Positions 52,839-61,830 of a stretch of DNA of 64,000 nt are shown in pieces; the stretch's first letter is position 1, and the number at the start of each line of letters is the position of its first letter. Made by a program: the position numbers and the translations under genes. The stretch lies in assembly GCA_902806435.1 (NCBI GenBank), contig CADCWO010000021.1:1-64000 (forward strand). The letters run 5' to 3'. The DNA is from an uncultured Synechococcales cyanobacterium (GTDB lineage Bacteria; Cyanobacteriota; Cyanobacteriia; Thermosynechococcales; Thermosynechococcaceae). Under the pieces are notes generated by a model. It was not told the DNA's origin and did not search any database. It worked only from the letters and a program-made list of their open reading frames with translations.

Positions 52839-55088
52839 TTATCCGCGTCGTCGTAAGTTGTTTAAGCTTTCTTGGCTAGGGGAAGCAGGTCTTTCCTCAA
52901 TATCTTCTGGAGGCTTGGCCCCATTTTGAGGCAACTCAGGCACGGGTTCATCGTAGTAGGAAGAGTAGTAGCGGTAGAATGAGCCACCATCACTTCTGTT
53001 CATGAAGTTGACCACTAAACCAGCTAAATCACTGCCACTGGCTTGTAAGATCTCGGCAGCACGAGAAACCATCGGACGAGTCGTGCGCCCAATACCAGCT
53101 ACTAAAATTGTTGCATCCACCTTAGAGATTAAGCTGCGAGCATCTGCCAGTCCCACGACAGGGGGAGTATCAATCAGCACATAATCATAAGTTTGACTAC
53201 ATTCTCTGAGAATGTGGTGCATTTTGGCAGAGTTAAGTAGCGTGATTGGATTAGGACGTAGCGGCCCAGAGGTTAAAATGTCTAGGTTCTCTAGACCACT
53301 GGAGTGGACAGCTTGTTGCCAAGGACGGTCTGTCGTAATTGCGGTGGTCAGTCCAATATGATTTGGCAGTTGGAGAAACTTGTGGAGTGTGGGTTTGCGT
53401 AACTCAGCATCAATTACAATTACCCGCAATCCCAACTCTGCTAACACAACACCCAAGTTGTAAGTGATTGTGCTTTTGCCTTCCCCAGGAATCGTAGAGG
53501 TTAAAAGGATAGTTTTAATCCTGTTATCAGACTCTAAATGGCGCAAATTAAAAGCCAAAGCATATAGCGCTTCCTTAAATTCAGGATTATAAGGCTGGGG
53601 TAGCCTATCGTCATTCAAACTCATGACCCCGGCAGAGGGTTTGTAAACGGTTAACTGTCCAGCGCTTTTCTTTGCTCTCGGCAGCGACCCTAATAGCGGA
53701 AGCCTGGCTAGATCTCTGGCTTCTTCTATACCCTCAAGCCGTTGATCAAGACTTTCTAGTAATGCAGCGAGGCCTAGCCCTAAGAGAATACCGGCGATCG
53801 CGCCTAATAACAGGTTGCGGCCGACATCTGGTGAGATGGGACTAGTCGGTAGATAAGGTGGGCTGAGAATATCCCAAGCATTGTTCTCTTGGGCTGCAGC
53901 AACTCTCAATTCTTGTAACCGCTTTTGTAGGAAATTGACGTTGTCAGAATTGAGCTGAAACTGGCGTTGCAGTTCTGTGTAAGCAAGCTGGAGGCTGGGA
54001 ACTTGCTTGAACCGTGCTGCCGTCTCCGCCTCGGCCCGCCGGATGCCCGCTAGCTCGGCTTGTTGGGCAATCAGATTGTTCTGAGCATCTAGGAGTTTAC
54101 TCGTCAGTCCTTGTTGAATATCCTGAAAGCGAGAAGTTGGCCTTAACCCAGCAGCTTGACTTCCCAGCACAGTCCCCGCGCGGCTTTTAATTTGGTTCAG
54201 TATTTCATCACGGCGGAGCCTCAAGGTTTCTGCCTGAGGTGAATTTTCAGTGTAGGTCTGCAGTGCTAAAGCATACTCAGTTTGAGCTTTATTGTACTGA
54301 TCTAATAAAGATTGGTAGCCAGGATCTTGGCTGAGCACTGTGTTTGCTAGGGCAATATCAGGATTTGCACCAACTTGGCGACGCAGTGCTTCATAAGTGC
54401 GCTGGCTAGCATTGAATTTTATTTGGGCTGCTTGAGCTTGTTGTTGTAGTGCTTCCCTTGATTCTGAGACAGATGCTGCATAGTTTTCAGGATCAACTAC
54501 ACCATAGCGTTGACGGAATTCTCGTAACGCAATAGAGGAAGTGTTGAGTTGATTTTTCGCTTTAGGAAGTTGGCCTTCAATAAATTTAACGGCGTTCTGA
54601 GGCTGTGATTTGTTGTTCTCTGCACTATATTCCACATAAGTAGCTGCTAAAGCTGACAGTACAGCCTGAGTTCTTTCAGGATCCGTATCACGATAGCTAA
54701 CTACTAAAACACCTGTGTCTTTATCAACCTGACTGACGTTAAGCTTTTGGGATAGCTCTGCGGTTGTGACGTCGTTGTAGGGGGGGCCCAGCTTTTTAAT
54801 TGCCTTGTTCAGCAGAGGCTTACTTTTGATGATTTGAATTTCTGTAAATAAATCTTTGACTGGTACTTCTGTGGGAACAACTGGTACAGCAGTATCAGTG
54901 TTATCTACCAGAATTGAAAAGTCAGACTGGTAAATTGGCACTCTTGTTACCGTGTACAGTGCGACCCCAGTAAAAACTGTTGCTGCTACCCCTAAAGCAG
55001 GTAACCAGCGTTTGCGTAGCGTGCGTTGCAGATTAAACGTACTAGGAGAGCTATTCGCAGTATCGACAGCAACAAAATCACGTGTCAT
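52839..55088 (-). CDS. Wzc-like polysaccharide co-polymerase and BY-type tyrosine autokinase
   Basis: A 749-residue single-chain protein. An N-terminal Wzz domain starts with a helix (LPALGVAATVFTGVALY, residues 31-47), continues with a long periplasmic coiled-coil region (about 150-400) and ends with a second helix (LLLGAIAGILLGLGLAALLE). The cytoplasmic kinase follows: Walker A TIPGEGKSTITYNLG, Walker A' VIVIDAELRKP and Walker B YDYVLIDTPPVVG. A Tyr cluster FYRYYSSYYDEP lies near the C-terminus and is the likely phosphorylation site. Controls chain length and export of exopolysaccharide. Precedes the HpsE-like gene. Confidence 0.92.
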   Translation of the reverse strand: MTRDFVAVDTANSSPSTFNLQRTLRKRWLPALGVAATVFTGVALYTVTRVPIYQSDFSILVDNTDTAVPVVPTEVPVKDLFTEIQIIKSKPLLNKAIKKLGPPYNDVTTAELSQKLNVSQVDKDTGVLVVSYRDTDPERTQAVLSALAATYVEYSAENNKSQPQNAVKFIEGQLPKAKNQLNTSSIALREFRQRYGVVDPENYAASVSESREALQQQAQAAQIKFNASQRTYEALRRQVGANPDIALANTVLSQDPGYQSLLDQYNKAQTEYALALQTYTENSPQAETLRLRRDEILNQIKSRAGTVLGSQAAGLRPTSRFQDIQQGLTSKLLDAQNNLIAQQAELAGIRRAEAETAARFKQVPSLQLAYTELQRQFQLNSDNVNFLQKRLQELRVAAAQENNAWDILSPPYLPTSPISPDVGRNLLLGAIAGILLGLGLAALLESLDQRLEGIEEARDLARLPLLGSLPRAKKSAGQLTVYKPSAGVMSLNDDRLPQPYNPEFKEALYALAFNLRHLESDNRIKTILLTSTIPGEGKSTITYNLGVVLAELGLRVIVIDAELRKPTLHKFLQLPNHIGLTTAITTDRPWQQAVHSSGLENLDILTSGPLRPNPITLLNSAKMHHILRECSQTYDYVLIDTPPVVGLADARSLISKVDATILVAGIGRTTRPMVSRAAEILQASGSDLAGLVVNFMNRSDGGSFYRYYSSYYDEPVPELPQNGAKPPEDIEERPASPSQESLNNLRRRG

Positions 55089-55794
55089 AGCTTAAGTACC
55101 AACTGAAATTGCCTTGTAAACCGAGACCTCGGTAAAAGTTATAAGTAACGATGCCAGCAAGAACTGCTGTTATCCACGCAACGATCGGCCCTTATAACTG
55201 ACCGAATGGGGGTAAGAAAAAATTACACTAGTACCTTTACCTATCACACGGGACAACAGGGGAAGTGTTTTTCATCAATTATTTCATCACTCAAATATAG
55301 GTTTATGAGTGCCATTAAGATTAAATGAGCAGCATAGGGCATTTTGGTGAATTAACATACTACATTGAATGCTCCATACTCTATCGTTAACTACCCCATT
55401 GCTTGCAAAAACTCGAGTAGAATGTATTGGGGAACACCTGTCTGCAATATCAACCTTTAGGTTTTAATATCAACATTTCCAGCTAGGAAAACTGTTGCTA
55501 GAGGCTAAAGCATCTGAGCAGGCAAGCTACTTAACCAACTTGTCTGACTTGTAAAGAATTTATGGCCTTGACACATCGTAGATGAATATAGTCAAGGGTA
55601 GTAATTTTAGTCAATAAACTTGTATTACATGATTCCCTTTTTTCTGTTCTAGAGCAATAATCGTGTTTTCGAGACGATTTCACTACTAGCAATTATCTAA
55701 GGTGGGGGACGCTTGCTATAGGTTTTTGTTCCACCGTGGATAGGTTCAAGTTTAATCTAGATATCTGAAAACCTGCTTCGTTACTTTAGAAGGT
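55089..55794. other. 706-bp AT-rich region between the tyrosine kinase gene and bioF
   Basis: Noncoding on all frames I examined. It should carry the promoter and regulatory sites of the minus-strand exopolysaccharide genes and the 3' end of bioF. It holds two AATATCAAC copies within 55440-55490 and an inverted pair GGTGG/CCACC near 55701-55737. It is markedly richer in A+T than its neighbours. Confidence 0.45.
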
Positions 55795-56991
55795 TTAAGA
55801 GCATAGACTTGTAAGCGCTGTCACTAGTTGCTGACAATCAATAGCTGTATGGTTTGCCATTACGCTGAGGCGAATCCGGCTGGTAGGCACTGTAGGCGGC
55901 CGAACGGCGGCGACAAAAATTCCAGCTTGTTGCAGATCACAACCGGCTTGTAAGACCGCATCAGTACTGGGCATTTGCAGGCAAATAATCGGTGAGTTTG
56001 AGGGTAATAGTTTGGGGACAGCGCCAGCGCTGTTAAACGTATCAAAAAGCCTTGACAGTTGCTGTTTGAGATAACTGACGTTATGCCACAGTTGGCTTCG
56101 CAACCAGGGTTCTGCCTGGACGATGGCGATCGCGGCTAGGGCCGCTGCCGTATCAGCCGGCGAAAGAGCGGTTGTATAGATCCAGCTAGGTGCCCGGTTG
56201 CGTAAGAAATCAATTAAGGTACTTGAGCCAGCGACATACCCTCCCAAGCTACCTAACGCCTTACTCAGGGTACCAACTTGAATCACTGGCCCGGTACAGC
56301 CAAAATGTTCTACAGATCCAGCTCCCGTCGGTCCCAGTACCCCAGTAGCATGGGCTTCATCGATCAGGACCATACAACTAAATTGCTCAGCGATCGCCAG
56401 TATCTGCGGCAATGGACAAAGGTCGCCATCCATACTAAACACACTATCGCTGAGAATTAAGCAGCGTTGATAGCGATCGCGGTGCTGCTCTAGCTTAGTT
56501 GCGAGATCTGCCATATCGCTGTGGGCATAATTTATTACGGTCGCCTGGCTGAGAGTTGCGCCGCTCCTTAAGCTGGAGTGATTGTACTGGTCAGATAAAA
56601 TTAAATCGCGGGCTCCTACCAAAGCTGCTACTGTTCCCAGGTTGGCTAGGTAGCCAGAACTAAAAACCAAGGCATCTTCAGTTTGCTTCAAATCGGCAAT
56701 GGCCAATTCCAACTGGCGATGTAAGGGACGATCACCGCTGAGTAACCGTGAACCTGTACTGCCTGTGCCAAATTCCTGAATCGCAGCGATCGCAGCTACC
56801 GCCAAGCGGTGATCAGCGGCTAGACCCAAGTAATCATTACTGGCAAAATTTAAAACATTCTGCTGCTTCAACACTACCGCTGGACCAGGGCGGCTGTGGA
56901 TCGTCTGGACAGAACGGTGCCAGTTAGCTCGGTGTATTCTTGCGAGGGCTTTATCTAGCCAGCCATAAGGATCACTCAGGATGATAGACAT
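55795..56991 (-). CDS. bioF: 8-amino-7-oxononanoate synthase
   Basis: A 398-residue PLP enzyme that condenses pimeloyl-ACP (or -CoA) with alanine, the first committed step in the biotin ring. Key features: [53 protein letters not shown] (PLP-ring Asp and His), and [20 protein letters not shown] with the Schiff-base Lys. It ends with [12 protein letters not shown]. No other bio genes are nearby; cyanobacterial biotin genes are usually scattered. ATG at 56991. Confidence 0.93.
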   Translation of the reverse strand: MSIILSDPYGWLDKALARIHRANWHRSVQTIHSRPGPAVVLKQQNVLNFASNDYLGLAADHRLAVAAIAAIQEFGTGSTGSRLLSGDRPLHRQLELAIADLKQTEDALVFSSGYLANLGTVAALVGARDLILSDQYNHSSLRSGATLSQATVINYAHSDMADLATKLEQHRDRYQRCLILSDSVFSMDGDLCPLPQILAIAEQFSCMVLIDEAHATGVLGPTGAGSVEHFGCTGPVIQVGTLSKALGSLGGYVAGSSTLIDFLRNRAPSWIYTTALSPADTAAALAAIAIVQAEPWLRSQLWHNVSYLKQQLSRLFDTFNSAGAVPKLLPSNSPIICLQMPSTDAVLQAGCDLQQAGIFVAAVRPPTVPTSRIRLSVMANHTAIDCQQLVTALTSLCS

Positions 56992-57410
56992 TGAATGAAT
57001 GAGAACTTTTGTCCTCTAATGGTAGGCAATTAGCATGCCTGGCGTTGTTCCTGACTGATTGCTCTTTCCATCAGCGGCCTCTCATTAATCATGATGATGC
57101 CTCTCATTAGGTTGCCCTGAATAGTTTTGATTGGCTTCGCGGCGTATCCCACTCTTTGGCGAGTGCTTTGGCGAGTAGACAATGAGTAGTCTCTAGGCAC
57201 TAGATTGGAAATAGTACGTCTTAAAGCTGTTACTACGCGCTCAAAGCTCAAGAAGCGGTCAGGGCGATTAATGGCATTTATGACTGGTTTTGAACATTTA
57301 CTCCTCAAGAGTGATCCTTAACTCGCAATACCTAAGTCTAGAAACTTTTTGGTTTTGATAGCGTCATCTAAGGTGTTATAGGCATGTATTTTGTTGGGAG
57401 GAGACATACA
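56992..57410. other. Intergenic region before SLH gene 3, with a 12-bp tandem repeat
   Basis: No convincing gene. CTTTGGCGAGTG (57154-57165) is followed by CTTTGGCGAGTA (57166-57177), a nearly exact tandem repeat. CCTCTCATTA also occurs twice, at 57077 and 57102. A minus-strand frame across the region has a basic, unstructured product and only a TTG start, so I do not count it. Promoters of bioF and of SLH gene 3 are expected here. Confidence 0.4.
57154..57177. repeat. 12-bp tandem repeat
   Basis: Two adjacent 12-base units that differ only in the last base. Non-coding by my reading. Could arise by slippage. Confidence 0.6.
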
Positions 57411-58787
57411 ATGCTTAATGCTCGCAAGTGGCAATCCGGTACAGCACTATTTATGACATTGGGAATGACAACTAGTGCAGTTGCACCCTTAGTTGTCACC
57501 GTTTCGGCTTTTGCTCAATCAACTTTTTATGATGTTCGAGGAAACTGGGCGCAGGCCTGTATTGAAGACCTGGCCCAGCGCAATATTATTAGCGGTTACC
57601 CTGATAACAGTTTCCGGCCTGGTTCACCAGTCACTCGGGCTGAGTTTGCTGCGATGACGCGCAAGGCATTCCCCAATGCCGCCCGCGTTCGCAATTCTCC
57701 AGTCCAGTTTGGGGATGTCCCAACTAATTACTGGGCCTCTACTGCAATTCAGGAAGCTTATCAAACAGGATTCTTATCAGGCTATCCGGGGAATACCTTC
57801 AGCCCAAATCAAAATATCCCGCGCGCTCAAGTTCTAGTTTCTCTGGCCAGTGGATTAAGGTATACTCCCTCAGGGGCTGCAACAACCACTTTGAACAATA
57901 CGTTTGCTGATGCCAGTGCTATCCCTGATTATGCTCGCAACAGCATTGCTGCAGCTACCCAACGGCGACTGGTTGTCAACTATCCAGATGTGAGGTCACT
58001 CAGTCCAAACCGGCTGGCTAGCCGAGCAGAAGTTGCCTCTTTCTTATGCCAGGCTCTAACTGGACCTGGACAAGCTTCATTGGTACCAAGTCAGTATGTT
58101 GCAGGAGTATCCACTCCTGGAGGGATTAGCCAGACTCCACGGCTACCGGCAGGAACTTCCATTCCGGTACAATATGCTTCCGCCAAACGGATTATTGTGG
58201 CACCTACTGAAACGGCACCCTTAACCCTAGCCGTAGCTCGTAACATCACCAATGCTCAGGGGACGGTAGTGATCCCAGCAGGTAGTCAAATTGTGGGTCA
58301 ACTGCGACCGGCCAACAATGGCTCTCAGTTTGTGGCTAGCGAATTGATTGTCAATGGTCGGCGAACCCCGATTAATGCTTCTTCAGATGCGATTACATCG
58401 ACTCGCAATGTCCGCGATCGCGACTTCAAAACAATTTTAGGTGGCGCGGCATTAGGCGCAGGCGCAGCGGCCGTCATTTCTGCAGTCACAGGTGATGTCG
58501 ATGCATCAGAAGTCTTGACTGGGGCAGGGGTTGGTGCAGCGGCTGGAGCAAACAAAAATCGCAACATTAGAAATGTGATTCGAGATGCGGCAGTTGGGGC
58601 TGGTATTGCAGCCGGAGTCTCCGCTGCAACAGGAAATGAGATTACTGCCCAAAACGTTTTGGGTGGTGCGGCGGCGGCCGCCACGATTGGTGGGGTTGTC
58701 GATCCTGGCAAAACTAAAGAAGTTGTGGTGATCGATCCAGATGCAGACCTTACGCTGACCCTCAATAGCGATTTGGCGTTCCAATGA
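57411..58787 (+). CDS. SLH-domain envelope protein with glycine-zipper C-terminal region (copy 3)
   Basis: A 458-residue exported protein, paralogous to the two near 29-31 kb. ATG 57411 has a very strong ribosome site GGGAGGAG seven bases upstream. Signal peptide ends near VSAFAQ. Three SLH repeats follow (FYDVRGNWAQACIEDLAQRN, FGDVPTNYWA, FADASAIPDYA). Then comes the beta domain with VIPAGSQIVGQLRP. Unlike its paralogs it inserts two Gly/Ala-rich units (GAGAAAVISAVTGDVDASE and GAGIAAGVSAATGNEITAQ) like glycine zippers that insert in membranes. The ending VVVIDPDADLTLTLNSDL is shared with the others. Confidence 0.85.
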   Translation: MLNARKWQSGTALFMTLGMTTSAVAPLVVTVSAFAQSTFYDVRGNWAQACIEDLAQRNIISGYPDNSFRPGSPVTRAEFAAMTRKAFPNAARVRNSPVQFGDVPTNYWASTAIQEAYQTGFLSGYPGNTFSPNQNIPRAQVLVSLASGLRYTPSGAATTTLNNTFADASAIPDYARNSIAAATQRRLVVNYPDVRSLSPNRLASRAEVASFLCQALTGPGQASLVPSQYVAGVSTPGGISQTPRLPAGTSIPVQYASAKRIIVAPTETAPLTLAVARNITNAQGTVVIPAGSQIVGQLRPANNGSQFVASELIVNGRRTPINASSDAITSTRNVRDRDFKTILGGAALGAGAAAVISAVTGDVDASEVLTGAGVGAAAGANKNRNIRNVIRDAAVGAGIAAGVSAATGNEITAQNVLGGAAAAATIGGVVDPGKTKEVVVIDPDADLTLTLNSDLAFQ

Positions 58788-58870
58788 TAGAAACTAGGGT
58801 TGTTTGGGCCAGAACAGCTTAGAACGATAAAAAACTAGGTACAGCAATTGGATTGAAAACTGCTGTCATA

Positions 58871-58902
58871 CAAGCACTGGCTTCGAGTGAAGCCAGTGCT
58901 TG
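58871..58902. terminator. Perfect 14-bp hairpin, terminator of SLH gene 3
   Basis: CAAGCACTGGCTTC (58871-58884) pairs exactly with GAAGCCAGTGCTTG (58889-58902) around a 4-base loop, followed on the plus strand by TTGCTTT. It sits between two convergent genes (stops at 58787 and 58939) and can serve both, though the T tract on either side is interrupted. Confidence 0.7.
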
Positions 58903-58938
58903 TTGCTTTACTAGACTTTCCTCTATCTCAGGAGCTTT

Positions 58939-59841
58939 CTAAAGCCCTAATTTCTCTAAGACTGGGTGAGTAGAGACAACATGTAGATCTAGGCCCAACT
59001 TCTTGGGTGAAATACCCAAGGCCAGAGCTACAAGTTGCGGTAAGTGCAACACAGGCAGACCCAGCTTTTCACCGATCACCTTTTCTACCTCGGGCTGGCG
59101 GGAATCTAAATTCAGGTGGCATAGCGGACAAGGGGTGACCAGGCAGTCAGCCCCCGCAGCGATCGCATCCTTGATCCGGGCTCCAGCCATCTTAAAAGAT
59201 TCTGTCGTCGCATAACTGGAAAGAGGCCAGCCACAGCACTGGGCACGACCACCGTAATAGACCGGAGTAGCTGCGATCGCCCGGAATAAATTCTCCATAG
59301 ACTCCGGTTGATAGGGGTCATCAAAGGCCAGCATTTTTTGCGCCCGTAGTAGGTAGCAGCCATAGAAAGAAGCACAGCGTAGTCCTGATAGCTTATGGGT
59401 TACCCGCTTTTGAATCTCGGCCAGTCCGTAGTCACTCACCAAAGCCCAGAGTAAATGCTTGACCTCTGTACTGCCTTGGTAAGGAGAGCACCCCTGTTGC
59501 TCTAGCAAGTGATTCACCTGCTGTACATAGGCCGGATTACTATTGTGGAATTCTTTCAGGCGCTCGTCTACCCGTCCAATTACTCCCTGACAAGTACTAC
59601 AGTGGGTTAGTAGCGGCAGATTGAGTTGCTCCGCTAAAGCAATGTTACGAGCGTTTACCGTATCTTCCAGCAGCCACGAATCTTCTTTGAAGGTACCAGA
59701 ACCACAACAGGACGCTTTTTTTAGTTCTACCAACTTGATGCCCAGAGCTTGGGTAAGTTCATGGGTTGACAGGTGAAGTTCACGGCAAGCACCTTGGGCA
59801 ACACAGCCTGGAAAGTAAGCATAGGTCAGCGAGGCAGACAT
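58939..59841 (-). CDS. HdrB-like iron-sulfur protein (two CCG domains)
   Basis: A 300-residue protein with the paired Cys-rich CCG domains of heterodisulfide reductase subunit B. Seen are YFPGCVAQG, KKASCCGSGTFKE, HCSTCQGVIG, CASFYGCYLL, AQCCGWPLSSYATTESF and CPLCHLNLDSRQ. In methanogens such domains bind a noncubane [4Fe-4S] cluster that reduces disulfides. In cyanobacteria the partner is unknown; an annotated role in succinate dehydrogenase is common, but no HdrA or HdrC lies nearby. ATG 59841 is preferred to a TTG at 59865 since the domain starts immediately after it. Confidence 0.85.
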   Translation of the reverse strand: MSASLTYAYFPGCVAQGACRELHLSTHELTQALGIKLVELKKASCCGSGTFKEDSWLLEDTVNARNIALAEQLNLPLLTHCSTCQGVIGRVDERLKEFHNSNPAYVQQVNHLLEQQGCSPYQGSTEVKHLLWALVSDYGLAEIQKRVTHKLSGLRCASFYGCYLLRAQKMLAFDDPYQPESMENLFRAIAATPVYYGGRAQCCGWPLSSYATTESFKMAGARIKDAIAAGADCLVTPCPLCHLNLDSRQPEVEKVIGEKLGLPVLHLPQLVALALGISPKKLGLDLHVVSTHPVLEKLGL

Positions 59842-60048
59842 AATTTTATTGAAACTCAGCTGCAAAGAGGTTTTTGTTTCCCTTAGATAAAGTGTAGTTG
59901 TTACTGCTGCTGTGACGCTTTCGGATAAGATGAGGAAACGTCTAAAATCCTGGGACTTTTAAGGTCCTAAAACTGGAAATTTAGCGCGGATTGTAAGGCA
60001 GCAAGTGCCTCACAGAAATTGGTACCGAATCGTTGAAGTGTGACACCT

Positions 60049-60294
60049 ATGAGCCAAGAAGAAATTTTTCAGAAAGTCCAAGGCATTGTTACTGAGCAGC
60101 TGGGGGTTGACTCTAGTGAAGTCAAACCAGAAGCCAGCTTTGCCAATGACCTGGGAGCTGATTCGCTAGATGTGGTTGAGTTAGTAATGGCTTTAGAAGA
60201 AGAATTTGACATCGAGATTCCAGACGAGGCTGCTGAAGCAATTGCGACTGTGCAAGATGCTGTAGACTATATCGGTAAGAAAGCTACAGCTTAA
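60049..60294 (+). CDS. acpP: Acyl carrier protein
   Basis: An 81-residue acidic protein that carries fatty-acyl chains on 4'-phosphopantetheine. The attachment Ser is in [19 protein letters not shown], at about residue 39. ATG 60049 is preferred ([11 protein letters not shown] is the usual start) over a GTG three codons upstream. Cotranscribed or closely linked with fabF, 208 bases downstream, as in many bacteria. Confidence 0.96.
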   Translation: MSQEEIFQKVQGIVTEQLGVDSSEVKPEASFANDLGADSLDVVELVMALEEEFDIEIPDEAAEAIATVQDAVDYIGKKATA

Positions 60295-60356
60295 GAACTG
60301 TACAGTTAACTCTCCTAGATAGGGTTCCTAGCTTCTCAAATTTTTAAAGGTAGGAT

Positions 60357-60376
60357 CTTTGTGTATAATCACAAAG
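60357..60376. promoter_or_regulatory. Palindrome enclosing a TATAAT box between acpP and fabF
   Basis: CTTTGTG (60357-60363) and CACAAAG (60370-60376) flank TATAAT exactly. It may be a weak terminator for acpP (the arm is followed by TTTT) or a fabF promoter whose -10 lies inside an operator dyad. No good -35 is visible 17 bases upstream, so I cannot decide. Confidence 0.45.
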
Positions 60377-60501
60377 TTTTCCCTGGAAGTAGTAACCTAG
60401 GGGGTAGCTCTGGGGTATAACTGAGAACTGATAAAAATTGGTTTCTTTGGTTTACTCTTGATAATTTTTAATGTTGGCGCGTTTAAGCTTTTGCTGACCT
60501 G

Positions 60502-61755
60502 ATGATGAACTTGGAACTCAAGCGGGTTGTTGTTACTGGTCTTGGTGCAATTACACCGATTGGCAACACCGTAAAGGACTACTGGGAGGGCTTGGTAAGT
60601 GGTCGTAATGGCGTCGGGCCTATTACCCTGTTTGATGCGTCGCGGCATGCCTGTCAAATTGCCGGTGAAGTTAAGGGGTTTGATCCCCACGACTACTTAG
60701 ACCGCAAAGATGCCAAGCGAATGGATCGCTTTGCGCAGTTTGCAGTTTCGGCTAGTCAGCAGGTGATAGCAGATGCTCAGTTTACGATTAATGAACTGAA
60801 TGCAACCCAAGTTGGTGTGATGATTGGGACAGGCATCGGTGGCTTGAAAGTGTTAGAGGAACAGGAAGAAGTTTACCTGACGCGGGGGCCTGATCGTTGT
60901 AGTCCTTTCATGATTCCGATGATGATTGCGAACATGGCAGCGGGGCTAACAGCCATCCATCTTGGTGCCAAAGGTCCTAACTCCTGCCCAGTGACTGCCT
61001 GTGCTGCTGGCTCCAACGCTGTGGGAGATGCCTTCCGGTTTATTCAACGCGGCTATGCCCAGGCGATGATTTGTGGTGGTACTGAGGCTGCCATTACGCC
61101 CTTATCAGTGGCAGGATTTGCCGCTTGTAAAGCTCTTTCAACTCGCAATGATGACCCTGCTCACGCCAGTCGGCCCTTTGATCGTGATCGCAATGGATTT
61201 GTGCTGGGTGAAGGAACAGGAATTTTGCTGCTTGAGGAGCTAGAGCAGGCATTGCAGCGAGGCGCTCAGATCTATGCAGAAGTTATAGGGTACGGTATCA
61301 CCTGTGATGCGTACCACATGACGGGTACAGCACCAGGAGGTGAAGGAGCGGCCAGGGCAATAGAACTATGCCTCAAGGACGCTAACTTGACCCCTGATCA
61401 GGTTAGCTACATTAATGCTCACGGTACAAGTACGGCAGTAAATGACCCTTCCGAAACTGCCGCCATCAAAAAAGCCTTGGGGAACAATGCTTACCAAATC
61501 CCGGTTAGCTCTACCAAATCGATGACGGGCCATTTGCTGGGTGGTTCTGGTGGCATTGAGTCTGTGGCGGCGATTATGGCTATAGCTAAAGACCGAATCC
61601 CTCCTACTATTAACTTAGAGAATCCTGATCCAGCCTGTGATTTAGATTACGTTCCCCACCAAAGCCGAGCCCACAATGTTGATGTTGCCTTATCCAATTC
61701 TTTTGGGTTTGGAGGCCACAACGTCACCCTGGCGTTTAAGAAGTACACCAATTGA
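60502..61755 (+). CDS. fabF: 3-oxoacyl-[acyl-carrier-protein] synthase II
   Basis: A 417-residue condensing enzyme that elongates acyl-ACP with malonyl-ACP. The N-terminus LKRVVVTGLGAITPIGN is typical. The nucleophile Cys is in CPVTACAAGSNAVGDAFR, and the catalytic His residues are in YINAHGTSTAVND and SMTGHLLGGSGG. C-terminal SNSFGFGGHNVTL is conserved. The start may be ATG 60502 or ATG 60505, which are adjacent. Part of a fatty-acid locus with acpP; transketolase follows after 75 bases. Confidence 0.95.
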   Translation: MMNLELKRVVVTGLGAITPIGNTVKDYWEGLVSGRNGVGPITLFDASRHACQIAGEVKGFDPHDYLDRKDAKRMDRFAQFAVSASQQVIADAQFTINELNATQVGVMIGTGIGGLKVLEEQEEVYLTRGPDRCSPFMIPMMIANMAAGLTAIHLGAKGPNSCPVTACAAGSNAVGDAFRFIQRGYAQAMICGGTEAAITPLSVAGFAACKALSTRNDDPAHASRPFDRDRNGFVLGEGTGILLLEELEQALQRGAQIYAEVIGYGITCDAYHMTGTAPGGEGAARAIELCLKDANLTPDQVSYINAHGTSTAVNDPSETAAIKKALGNNAYQIPVSSTKSMTGHLLGGSGGIESVAAIMAIAKDRIPPTINLENPDPACDLDYVPHQSRAHNVDVALSNSFGFGGHNVTLAFKKYTN

Positions 61756-61830
61756 CTTCTTTTGTCTGCATAGCTGGCTGCCTAAACCCGATGAATCGTA
61801 CTGCACCCTAAATTGAAGTAGAGGAAGACT

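Noticed and set aside
57030-57308. 92-residue minus-strand frame upstream of SLH gene 3
   Set aside because: TTG start only, very basic and unstructured product, and it spans a tandem DNA repeat (STRQ twice). Looks like chance.
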